A stretch of DNA of 24,657 nucleotides from Heterostelium multicystogenum (Eukaryota > Evosea > Eumycetozoa > Acytosteliales > Acytosteliaceae). This document shows positions 8,864 to 20,377 of this stretch, piece by piece. Under the pieces are notes generated by a model that ran no database searches, was not told where the DNA came from, and was given only the letters and a program-made list of their open reading frames with translations. The first letter of the stretch is position 1; each line of letters begins with the position of its first letter. The stretch spans positions 1-24,657 of the forward strand of contig RCNN01000450.1 of assembly GCA_003667245.1 (NCBI GenBank), written 5' to 3'. A program made the translations under genes and the position numbers.

Positions 8864-10730
8864 TTACTTAGTTGATGTGTTGTTCTGTTTTATTAATGAA
8901 GAAATAGCATCTATCCATTTTTGTGAATTATGTTCAACGTCTTCTAATAAATATTTTCTTTTTGGCTGTGAAAGTAGAATGTTAGTAAATTGTTCAATCA
9001 AATTAAAATTAAGTTGCACACATACAGTCTGTATAATAAAGTTTGCGCCACTTTTCGCTTCTGGTTTTAAAGAGTTTGACCATGGAATTTCACCTTTGAG
9101 TTCCATCTTCTTTGGGTCAATGTAGATGAGACGTGGCTGGGTAGTAAGGATGAGTTGACGTTTCTTGATGGAGAAACCTTTCTTCTTCCATACAAGTCCT
9201 GCCTCCACTATATTTTCAGTTGGTTGTAAGAATTGTGCCCATTTTGCACGGACACTGTTTCTCTGTGTTGATGGTGATGTATTCAGTGAAGAGCTAGATG
9301 TTGAAGGTGAGTTTTGAGCTCCACCTAGATTGTTGTTGCTAGAGTTGAGAGCATGCTGCAGATTGTTGGTGCTGTTGTTGGTGCTATTGCTATTGCTCGA
9401 TGCTGAAAGATCAAATTGCTCTTCAAAAACTATCTTTTCTGTGGGTGCTGCGATGGTTGGAGGAGTTAATCTATGCAGATTTTCCCAGTCGATTCCTTCA
9501 AAGAATGGATGTTGTTTCAATTTTTCGAATCCGGTTGTCCTTGATCCCAATCTCTCTGCTGGATTGACAACCAATAGCTTTTCAATCAGATCCTTAATCA
9601 CAGGGTTAATGTTGGTTGGATATACCAATTCACGATTGGAAATCTTTTGGAATGTTAAAAACTCTGTCTTTCCTCTGAATGGCAGTCTGCCAGTTGTCAA
9701 CTGATATATAATGCATCCTAATGCCCAAAGATCAGATCTACATAGTAGTAATACATTCAAATTAGTTTCAATTTGGTTTGCAACCGATCAAATCTGGACT
9801 AGTACGTACTCTGTTGATGTTTCTTTGTTGTTGATAAGTTCTGGTGATACATATTCAGCAGTTCCGACGAATGAATTTGAACGAGTGAGCTCTGGTGAGG
9901 ATGGAGTTGGTGTGACTGGCGATTCTTTGCTATTTTTGTTGGCAGTTCCAATGATTTTTCCAGTACCAAAGTCTGTTACTTTAATGTGCATGTCGTCTGC
10001 AAGCAATATATTTTCAGGTTTTAGATCACGGTGAACAATGCCAATGCTATGTAGATGTTCGAGTGCGCTGATGATTTCTGCTGTATAAAACTTTGTACAT
10101 TGATCGTTGAATGATCCAACTGGTTTGATTTGATGTAACAAATCACCTTGTGAACATAATTCCAATACATAATCTACACAAACAGTTAGTTAATGCGAAG
10201 TAAATCTATTGTGGACAACCTAACATACATAAACAATTTTCAGAACGAAAAGTAAAGTATAATTTACAGATATTTGGGTGGTTGGCTCTACAGAGGATCT
10301 CTTTTTCTATTTGTACATATTTCGCTTTGTTCTCCTTGAGGATATGTTTCTTTTCTAGAATTTTGATTGCGTACTGCATTGAAGTTTCTTTGTCTGTGCC
10401 CAGGACAACAGCACCATACGATCCTTCTCCTAGCACTCTACCAATGGTAAAATCGTCAATCGTCTTCTTCTTTGGTACTATTGCAGGAGAAGTGTTGTTG
10501 GGCGAGCTAATCATTGGCGAGTATGAGATGTCATTGCTGCTGACAGCTGACTGCAACACATGTTTCAAATCACCTGCATTTTGTGATGTACTACTGTTGC
10601 TAGCTTCGGCTCCACCATCATTTACAATATCAGCACTACTATTATCTACAATATTATCATTTACATTCGAGGGTGATAGTGATAGTGATGCTGCTGCTGT
10701 TGTTGTTGATTCTATATCATTTTGATTCAT
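8864..10730 (-). CDS. PDK1-type (3-phosphoinositide-dependent) AGC protein kinase
   Basis: Four exons without a frame break, 559 residues. The introns are 10174-10228 (gtatgt...gtgtag), 9738-9809 (gtacgt...tatgtag) and 8966-9025 (gtatgt...ttcacag). PDK1 phosphorylates the activation loops of AGC kinases such as PKB and S6K downstream of PI3K. Visible features are the Gly loop GEGSYGAVVLG, AIKILEKKHILKENKAKYV, the catalytic loop HRDLKPEN, DFGTGK, the activation loop SNSFVGTAEYVSPEL (Ser matching the PDK1 autophosphorylation site), SDLWALGCIIYQL, and a C-terminal PH domain (KKKGFSIKKRQLIL, LKGEIPWSNSLKPEAK, KWIDAISSLI). The N-terminal 100 residues are Ser/Asn-rich, and a second Ser/Asn-rich linker separates kinase from PH domain. 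The basic PH-domain residues look preserved, so PIP3-type lipid binding is plausible. Dictyostelids carry two such kinases (pdkA, pdkB); I cannot say which this is. Confidence 0.93.
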
Positions 10731-11477
10731 TATTTATTATACCTTATACGCTATATATTTTCTGATACAAACTATAACAACAATATTATAATGATTGATA
10801 GTGATACAAGTCTTCAATGTACACAAGATATTGAAGAGAGTAAACTAAATTTTAACAAAATATTCTAAAGTATTATAATTAATAACTACTTCTTTGAATT
10901 AGATAATTATCTGTATTTTGGTTTTAGTTTGTTTTGGTTGGTTTTTTGATTTTTTTTTTTTTGGTTTTAGTTTGCAAAAATTTCCAAAAATCTATGCTAT
11001 TTTTTTAAACTAATTAGTTTTGAATGTTTGTTAGTTAACAATATTAGTATTCTTGCATTGCAGACACTACTGTACCTTGATGATAGGATTGCCAATCATA
11101 TGAATATTTATGTAATTATAGTTTAGTTATTCTAGTTATTATGATATTGAAAAGCCAATATATACCAAAACAATAATGCGGATAATTGTGTACAACTAAT
11201 CCAATTCTCAACTCAACTCAACTCATAATTCAAATTCAAACGAACAAAACAACAATCAATCCCCAAAATAAATAAAATCTATAAATATAAATATTGTATT
11301 ATCATTCATGATTGTGTTGCTGTTGTTGTTGTTACAATGTTAATACTATTGTTATCACTATTATTACCACTGTTGTTTGTTTGTTTTTTTTTAGATTAAA
11401 ATCCATTCTAGTTATTTATTTGTGTGATTTAGATAGATAGATTGACAGTAGATGGATAAGATAGGAAATAGTGTTGC

Positions 11478-11512
<35 letters not shown>
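11478..11512. repeat. TAA microsatellite
   Basis: About 35 bases of perfect TAA units, intergenic, immediately upstream of the perfect palindrome at 11521. Confidence 0.9.
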
Positions 11513-11520
11513 GGAGAAAT

Positions 11521-11542
11521 AAAATACTGTTAACAGTATTTT
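11521..11542. repeat. Perfect 22-base palindrome centred on GTTAAC
   Basis: The sequence aaaatactgttaacagtatt plus two more t's equals its own reverse complement, with no spacer. It is intergenic. It could bind a dimeric regulator or form a cruciform; its function is not known. Confidence 0.85.
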
Positions 11543-12384
11543 TAATTTTATTAATCCTAGTGTGAAGCATTTATTTGCTTTGTTAATGTATTGTTATTGT
11601 TTGGTAGTAATGGTTTAATGGTTGGTTTGCAACACTATTTTCTTTGTTGGTGTGAGAAGTGAGTGTGTTGTGTTTCAAATATAATGGTTGATTTGTCAAA
11701 TTTAGGTGATATGTCTTGTCAGGTTATTTATCAATAATAATAATTTTATTTAGATGATCATGATATTATTGAACGGTTCAAAAATACAAAGATTTTCGGA
11801 AAAAGAAAGAATGATTATTGATGATCATTTGGCTTTAAAATTAATCCAGTATTGCGTCAACCAATCAGTTAACTGAATTTTTTAAAAAGATACTCAACAA
11901 ATATTTATAAAGTATATATCTTGATTAACTCCAAGTTAAATCATTTCATAAGGTAGCAATGAAAAGTTGGGTCAAATTCAAAATATTAGGAAAGAAATAG
12001 GGAATGATTGGTGTCTTTTGAGTTCATAACTGTTTTACTATTTTTTTTCCGTTAAATTTTGAATTTCTCAAAAAATTTGAATTTCAAATTTCTTAGAATT
12101 TATTCAAATGTAAGTTAGGATGACTATGATATTATATATTTCTGTTTACCAAATTTCTTTTAAATTTTGATTTTATAATCTTTCATTTGCATATCTCTTT
12201 TTTAATTTAATTTAATTATTATTATTATTGTATATATTATATTTTCATTAGCAATTAGTCATTATAATTACATAGGTTTTCGATAAACAACAATAGTAAA
12301 TAGTACAGCACAATTGTCATTAAACTATACACTACCACAACATACCCCCTGTTTAGAATATACTAAATAAGGAATTGGTTTAAC

Positions 12385-15092
12385 ATGTCAGATTTTCAAT
12401 TTTCATTTACATCTTTGGATCTATTGAGTAATTGCAGCAATGGTGGTATTAGTAATTCACAGCAACAACAACAACAGCAGCAGAATCAAGCTGATGAGTA
12501 TCAGTTTATAAAGATAGAAAGTGGTGCACCAGAGTTGGTGCTATTGGTGGGACCACCCTGCTCAGGTCGCACCTTTTACTACTACCAACACTACCGATCG
12601 ACACATGTCCGAATATCAGCAACAGAGTTGTTTCAAAAGGATAGAGAGTTATCATTCAGATCGATTATTCAGAATCGCGTGTTGCGATGTTTGCAGGATG
12701 GAAAGAATGTCGTCATCGATGACACTAACCACATGAAGTCGATTCGTGAATCATATATACAGGCTCTGATCAAGTCGGGGACACCGGTATCGCGTGTCGT
12801 CCTCTACAATTTCATTCCGTCTGGTGGCGAGACGCAGATACAGTGGGCTTTGTCGTGGGCACATTGCGAGCGATCGATGGTCACGTGTTCGGCACACACT
12901 GGAAGCACATATAAGCCACTTGATTACACTCAGTTCAAGGCGGAGTATCAGACTCCAATCAAAAAGGAGGGATACAACCTCCTGAAAGATGTGACGACAC
13001 CACTATTTTTCAATCAGCACAGTGACGAGCAAGAAAAAGAGTTGAGCAACATTGCTTTGTTTTTGGATTCGCGCACACTTGTCAAATTTGTAGATCGTTC
13101 CAGCCAGTCACCTTTCAAGCTTCCGGCAGGAACTCTGAAGTTCAGATACTCAGCACAGCTCATCGAAGGTGTTGAAACAACAATCAAGCAATGGATCTCA
13201 AACTATCCCAAGAATGGACCAAATGGACAGCATCGCATTATTATGTTGATTGATGAAGTTATCTTTGTTTCCAGCATCAATAGACTACTCCGATCAAATC
13301 ACAGTCGAATACTATCGCAAAGAGTTGAGAAAATTGATAAAGCAGCTATCTGACACAATCTGTTATCCAGTATATTATTATTATGTTCCAGCAATTTTGC
13401 CAGACAATGACTTTTATCGATTCCCAAATCTAGGTCTTTTCTCGATAGCACAATACAGACACCGTCTTTCACTCCAAAAATCAATTGTAGTCGTAGATGA
13501 CAATGATCGAAAGTTAGCTTCATCTCTTCCATTCAACGTTATACTGGCTTCTAATTTCTTCCAAGAATCAACGTGGTCAATCGAATCTAAAAATGTAAGC
13601 TATTATACTCTTGGAAATTAATAATTATTTACTAATCCACCTATCATCAAATTAGATCAAAGAACTTACTAGATAATGTAGTTAATATTCCATCATTTTT
13701 TGGAAAGTATTCAATTTGTAAATTATGATGACATCGAAGGATTCGAATTGGAAAGAGGACTACCAATGTTTTCAAAGATCAACATGAGAAAGAACGAAAA
13801 ATCAACAACTGAAGAAGCTCTCCCAGCAGGCAAAAGACATGGTGTTTACTTCCCACACGAAAGATTATGTACAAAGACAGCAGGAACAAAATCAGCAAGA
13901 GACAGATTCAGATCAAATTGTTTTCGACTTTGATTTTGATGTAGATCCTGTTGACAGCACTGCCAAACAAACTATCGATGAGAATAGCAAACCATTGTCT
14001 TGGGTCGACAATCGATTCATGGTTGAGTTTGGAATTGATTCACAAAGCGTCTATCGTGGAGATTCCTATTTCCGTGAAGCAAGACTCAGCAATGTAGAGT
14101 TGAGCATCAGCGAGCCTGATTACTCTTCACCATCAATGGTTGTTCGCGCTCAATGCAAGGGAACTTCACCCCAACCATACTCTCTTATGATTAGATATAG
14201 AATGAAGGGAAATGTTAATATTTCCCCAATATTGGAGACGCAATGCAATTGCCCAAATGGTATTAGAACCTATGGCAAGTGTAAGCATATAGTATCGCTA
14301 TTCTACCACTGTAATGCACATTTCGCTGAAAGGCCAATCCAGAATAAGATTGAAGAGATGTCAAGCAATACACCTGTCAAGAGAAAGCTTCCCGAGTGGA
14401 TGGCCCCAGGAAAACCATCAACATCGACGGCTGAGTATAAGAAAGTATCTCCACAGAAGAAAACACTGAATCTCTACTTCCCCGAGAATGAGGTTTCGAA
14501 CAGTGGTAGACAAACACCAAAGAGACATGGAAAGCCATCTCTTATGTTTGAAAGTCCTACTACTCCACCGAAGAAATCACTGAATTTTGATACAGTTATA
14601 AAGATGGAGCCACTAGAACCAATGAATACAAAACCCGATCAACAAAATTTACCACCAAACACTGCACCAACCAACACAGACCTTTTTATTCAACAGTTGT
14701 TTGGCAATCAACGAAAGACATATATCGTTGATAGTAATAACGATACCTCTGATAATCAAAATGGTACAACAGTGGAAAGTACTAGCCAAAAAACAGTTGA
14801 TACATCGATTAGCAGTGTATCAGATGAATTCTGTGTCCCAAGAACCAACTCTGAAGAGTTTCTTCGTTCTGTGATACAGAAAGAATGCAACAATACCTAT
14901 GAGCCAATACAATCATTTTCACTCATGTCAAGTCAAGATGACTCAACACAGTCCAATAACGCATCAACATTATCTCCATCAACCAAAAAGAAAATTAGCT
15001 TAAAACAACTTTTGGAGAGTCAAGGCATTCAAATTGATTTACGCTCACAAGCTTCTTCGTCAACTTCACCAACAACACCCACCACAAATTAG
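12385..15092 (+). CDS. PNK-like (apparently degenerate) domain + SWIM zinc finger protein with repair-type docking motifs
   Basis: One gene of about 870 residues. An intron at 13595-13681 (gtaagc...atgtag) joins ESKN to LIFHHFLESIQFVNYDD in frame. Single frame changes lie near 13255 and in 13797-13850. After a poly-Gln start comes a P-loop domain matching polynucleotide kinases: LVLLVGPPCSGRT, VVIDDTNHMKSIRESYI, then YTQFKAEYQTPIKKEG. The P-loop Lys is Arg (12568-12570), and the catalytic Asp region reads VRISATE (near 12604-12627) in place of the usual RD. Activity is therefore doubtful. A SWIM finger follows (CNC x9 CKH, 14244-14288), then KRKLPEWM (14379-14402), close to APLF/WRN-type Ku-binding peptides, and KKTLNLYF (14457-14480), like a degenerate PIP box. 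The rest is a Ser/Thr/Pro-rich tail. A DNA-repair scaffold is inferred, not shown. It converges with the UBR gene. Confidence 0.75.
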
Positions 15093-15220
15093 TTAATTTT
15101 TATACTTCTCAATTTCACATGGTACCAACTCCACCTATAGGACCCATCGACTTATTTTCAAATATTTCAAACAACTTGTATTTAAATAAACACTCATCAT
15201 TATATTTATTCTCATATTCT

Positions 15221-18200
15221 TTATTTTTGTCCAATTTTCTTGTTGTTGCTGCTGTTCATCCAAAGTTTATATATTTTCTTTAAACCTTTTTTATAGAGAA
15301 CAAAAGAAGTATTGGTGCTGGTTGCTAATGTTCCATCTGGAGATCTGTATAGCCTATAGAATTGGGAGCTATTTTGGGTGAGAAGTGTAATACCAGGCTC
15401 CTCAAATCTCAAGTAGAGTCCCATCACTTGTGATGGACATGCCTTCATGTGGGTGCGAATAGTGTTAGTACAGGTAGGCTGTGTACATAATCTCTGACCA
15501 CACAGAAGACAAGAACGAGATATCAACTGTTTACATATTGAGCAATAGTCCAAAGGATGCACCATCTCTTTCAAATAATCAAAATATCTTGTTGGTAGGT
15601 CAATAAACTTAACGATGCTATCATATGGGCGGAGTGGGAATGGATAACATTCCGGCTGTTTATCCAAGTGCTTTTCAAAGTCTCGCAAATTGATGGTCTG
15701 AATATAACTTTCAAGAGTCATTAATCCCATTTCATTAATGAGGTATTCCAAGTCTGAAAACTTTTCCAAGGTGATACTGAAGGGATTGATTAGTTTTTGT
15801 TGGTGATTATTCAAAGAGAAAGTAGACAAATTTGAAGTGGATGCTGATGATATCAATCCAGGTGAGGAGGTCTTGCTGTCAATAGAGGTAGTTGGAAAAT
15901 GATTTGGAAATTGGAGAATTAATTTGTCCAAATTGTGGATTATCAGATTTCCATTGCTTGAAAAGTATTGTAAACATATACATTTTTCTAAAGAATGGTA
16001 GTTGGTTATTGATATTGTCCAAGAGATTAGGGAACATGTGTGGGGAACGCTTTATATCTGCAAGTGTTGAGATAATATTGGTATACTGTTTCTCTTTGTA
16101 GATGTAATGAAGAATGATCTGATTATAGAAAGATTCTAGAGTAGAATTCAAATCTGATTGAATCTGGGATTCGAGATTTTCACTTGTATTACTATCGTTA
16201 CGATAGTGATAGAGCAGGTATACCATAAAAGTATGACTATTGAATGGATCCATTGTACGGATTAATTTGCTGTTGGTCTGGAGAATGTCATGAGAAGTTG
16301 AAAATTGATTAGAGTTGGACATCACTGAGTTGAAGAGTAGATGGAGAGTAAAATAATTCTCTTTCGAACTCCTTTTGGTTGAGTACAAAATATGGTTCTT
16401 CATTTTCCTCATTATAAAGGGTAATGGAACGAGATTTGATCTCAAGGAGTTCTATGTTTTGGGAGATGAACTTCCATACATATTTATCGGTTACTGGAGA
16501 TTTCATCGATTTTGATGTCAAATGTAGCCAGAGATTGATATAATTGAAGAAGTGAAGAAGAGGATATTTTGTTATTGTAGTTAAGATTTGAGTTAGGTTG
16601 CGGAAGAGGGATAATAATGTTGGACTGACTTGAACAAAGTGGGCATGTGAAGCCATTATGGTATGTTTCATGCAACTTTGTTAAGCACAATTGATGGATA
16701 TAATGGTGACATGACTTTACATAAGTTGGATAGATATATGGAAAGCCATTGGAAGCATTGACCTAATTAAATCAGAAATCTCATTTGATTGTAAAACAGT
16801 AAGAATGTCATGTAGAAGTCGACCTCTTACTTGGTTATAGCTTTTTCTATATTCTACAGTTAAACTGAGATCCTTCATCAATCTTTCAAACTCTTGCTTT
16901 TGGTGATGGGGTAAGAGTGGAGACTTCTCGATCAAACCAATTGCATTGAGAGGTTCGTCAATAGAGGAACATTGGTTACAAACGATGCATACCAATCCTT
17001 CAGACTCAACATTATTATTGTTTCCTTGTAATGCTGAAAGAGAGTTGATTGATTCCGATGGTGATAATGGAGTTCCTTGATCAAAGTGTTGATGTTGTTG
17101 TTCAGATGAAATTGGTGAACCTATTGATATTGTGGAAGTTGATGGTGAACTTGTACTAAAATCACTATCTTGTTGGAGGAAACACATTTGTTGTTGTCTC
17201 ATTTGTAAAAGGAGTTTCTTTCTTTTGTCAGAAACTGATTTTTTCTGTTCATCTAGTTTCTTTTTGATTTCCTCTGGTGTCTCTATGATCACATTGATCG
17301 AATTGAAGTATGGCTTGAATTGTTCATCAATATCCAACATTGTCAAGAATATTTGTTGAAGTAATGGACGTTGCTCTTGGTCCAAAGAAACAGTGGTTTC
17401 TCTCCATAAATCTATAAGGATATCTAATAAAGAAACCTGAACCAGCTCACTTGATCTATTGCTATCCTTCTTATAGATATCAATGACTGAAAGAAGTGAG
17501 ACTATACAATACTGTTGTGGACTAATGGAAGTTGTAGAGGTTGTGGTTGTGGTCGTTGATGTTGGAGTTTCTATTGCTGTTCTAAGCCTATTAGAAATAT
17601 ATTTGGAGATTGAGCTACTAATTGATTGATTGGCAATAAGATCGAGGGAAGGAAGGGTATATTCCTTAAACATTTGGAGCGAAAGTGAGATGACATAGAG
17701 ACAGTCATTGATAACATTGTAATTTCGGAAAAGTTGGTTTAGGGGATCTGAATTTTCCAAATTGTGAAGATACACCTGTTCAGACATCATTTTGAGTATC
17801 ATCCTGAAGAGTGGTTCATGATTAACTACATCAACAACATGAAGTAGGTCGGGATTGGTAATTGCTGGCAAAGGGAAAGGAGGAAGAGGAGCTGCTGTTG
17901 AATTAGGATTCAAACGATATTTGATAGGTGGTCTCGATCTTTTAGTTTCTTGATTGTAATAGAAATAGTGAGGGTCTATTTGAGACCAATGTTCCTTTTT
18001 CAGGAGATATTTTGCCTTGCTTTCTTTGGTTGAGATTTCAGAGAAAATTGATTGAATCTGATCTAAAGGTACATTGTCAAATATGAAAGCCATGGCCTTT
18101 CTTTCAATGATAAGGTTATCATGAACAGCTAGGTGCTGAATGAGGTGATATCTTATTTCGGCCACAGATGGATTGGGAGATGGGCGAGCTTGGAGTATAC

Positions 18201-20377
18201 TAATGAGCAAACTCATAATGGTGGACATTTTATTATGAGTCTGGATAGATGGATGCAAATACGAAATGCATTTAATGAAACAATCAATAAATTTAGCTGG
18301 GGTCAGACGAATAAGAGATTGTTGAAGTAAATGCATGTCTAAGTAGGTAGAATAGTCTGCGAACTGCTCCATAGCCTTGGATCTTACATGTCCAACTCCA
18401 AAAAACAATATTATGCATATAGGACATCAATATTGTGGTGACTATCTCAATATAGCATTGTTCAGTCAAATCCAGACGATTCAAAAGATTGGGGCAGTTT
18501 TTCAATATCATTGATGAAAGCATTCTATAGATGGGGAAATGTGGCCTAACACAATTAGTTTCACCATATGAGAGCAGAGGGATATGCTTTTTGAATCTAC
18601 TGGCAATCAGATCGATTGTTATTGGGCAATTTCTTTCCATCAGAATGTTGAGCAGACTTTGGTGATTTGACTCTAATTCTTTGACAAAACCTAGAGTTTC
18701 AAAGAAAGGCAGTGAATCGATACACTTTAATGAGTGGAGAGATGCAGCACTCTCAAATAGTGAATCAATGATAAATTGACCTTGCTCTGAAACTATATAA
18801 TTGATCACATTATCAATTTTGAAAATTGTCTTTAAGATATACAAGTCTGATCTAAACCAATATTCATTCTGATGTTTAGTCAAATACACATTTGACATAA
18901 TATCTTTTTACACATCCTGATCTAAAATATATAAATGGATAAGTATCAAATACATTGATTTGAAAGAATTATTTCTTACATTTTGCTTAAAGATGATATC
19001 CATTAGATTTGGAATATTTTTTGCTTTCTGTTGAAATATAGGAAATGAGTGAATCTTCACCAATATAGGGCTACTGAGAGTATGCTGACACCATTGCAAG
19101 CTTCCTTGGTAAAACTGAGATGGTAGTAATCATTATATATGGGAAGAAATTCCCTAAGAAACATATATATTGAATGGTCTATGATTGCATATCATGTGAA
19201 TAAGTAATGGATAGCAATAGTGAATAATATAATAGTGCTTGCTATAACTGCGGCGTTATTTTTGTGCTTCAATAATATTTGCATTAGCAGGTACTGCCGA
19301 TTTTTTTAGATTTCTTAGTTTGGTGATATTATATCAAGAATAATAGGTTGTAGTGGGGGTTGATTTAACTCTAAGTACTGTGCCATTGTAAGTGAGCCAT
19401 CCGTTGTGGTACATCCAAACATTTCCTCAGTGACCAAATTGAGTAATACCGATGACTTGGTGACAAGAGTTACTACCCAATGGGAAATTGTATCAACTTT
19501 GGAAATTAACTCTGTTTCCTTTGCAATGGTGGCATCGCTCAAATTCTCTGCAGAAATAATATCTGAGAGGTATCTGAGTAGGTGTCTGAAGAACAATCGA
19601 ACCTCATGCATACTATCTTTAACCATAATAGTGGTATTTTGACTAACCGATAATGGAATTAAGTTGCCTGAGCCATTTAATGGTGGAGATGTATTTGTCG
19701 ATGTAGACAATGAAAAAGACACTTGAGAATTGATATTATCATTTCCAGTAGCAATTCCAGAAGTACTCTTATTGATTTGAGTTGAGTTTGCGCAATCACT
19801 ATCTGAATGGTTATAACAAAATCCACTTGACTTCATAATAGAGACATTTCCACAATCACAGATAGCACCAGAGCTTTTGTATAATACTATTTTGTGATTT
19901 TCAAAATGTTCATGTGGACTATTGATAAAACAACTCAAACCTATGAATAAAAGTTAGCTTGTGAAATACTGATACATAACTTAGTTTAATACATACAAAT
20001 GCAATAGTTTTCTAGAAAAGTAGCACATTGCTCACAAGTGATGAAAATCGATTCCTTTCCATTTCCTCCAAAGTAACAGAGCTTTGAGGGTGGAGAAGGA
20101 TTTTCATTACAATATTGCTCTACACTTAGAAGAGTATACCATTCAAAAAGTAGATCCAAAGAATCATTGCTTATTTCATTATTTGATAGATAAGACTTAA
20201 AATCAATGTAATAGGACGACGATTTTAAAGGTGAAAATATTCCTATAATAATGAAATAACATTATTGATTGATTAGATTTCCGGTAATATTTTCCATGGA
20301 TAATAATATTCCCAAATCAAAGTAAAATACGCTTACCTTTTAATTTAAAAGTTTTTAAAAAACTTTAAAATAGACAT
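15221..20377 (-). CDS. UBR-box / RING E3 ubiquitin ligase (UBR1-3 family), frame-broken
   Basis: A very large E3 ligase (about 1,600 residues) of the N-end-rule (N-degron) family. Exon 1 (20337-20377) starts MSILKF and needs one T fewer in a T run. Introns are 20243-20336, 19941-19996 (joining ENYCIC to LSCFINSPHEHF) and 18922-18979. The UBR zinc box spans CEQCATFLENYCIC...SSGAICDCGN...GFCYNH (about 20060-19800). Helical domains follow (GVGHVRSKAMEQFADYSTYL, LDMHLLQQSLIRLTPAKF), then VCIVCNQCSS, a RING-type segment (SCHHYIHQLCLTKLHE, CPLCSS, about 16730-16620) and the C-terminal Cys-rich UBR domain (CSICKQLISRSCLLCGQRLC, about 15560-15470). No ClpS-like domain is obvious after the UBR box, which resembles UBR3. 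Frame changes occur near 20355, 19310, within 19115-19300, and near 18910, 18400, 16765, 16600, 16370 and 15905. Protein sense continues across each, so assembly indels are likely. Confidence 0.82.

Larger units (their letters stand above)
10731..12384. other. Long divergent intergenic region, no gene seen
   Basis: This 1.65 kb lies between the starts of the PDK1 gene (-) and the SWIM gene (+). It is A+T-rich with poly-T near 10950 and 11390, a TAA microsatellite (11478-11512), a perfect 22-base palindrome (11521-11542), and a small 8-bp inverted repeat with a 3-base spacer at 12073-12091. No convincing protein or RNA gene was found. A 25-codon ATG frame near 10791 is not supported. Confidence 0.6.

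Noticed and set aside
10282..10725. 147-codon plus-strand frame, and similar long frames opposite PDK1 (9330-9704, 9711-10034)
   Set aside because: These are antisense shadows of the clearly conserved PDK1 exons.
12073..12091. 8-bp inverted repeat with 3-base spacer (AAATTTGA att TCAAATTT)
   Set aside because: It is built only from A/T-rich words common in this DNA and is too short to treat as more than chance.
13250..13278. A 17-base intron (gttatctttgtttccag) to explain the frame change in the SWIM gene
   Set aside because: It is far shorter than any other intron here, and removing it leads straight to a stop codon. A one-base indel explains the change better.
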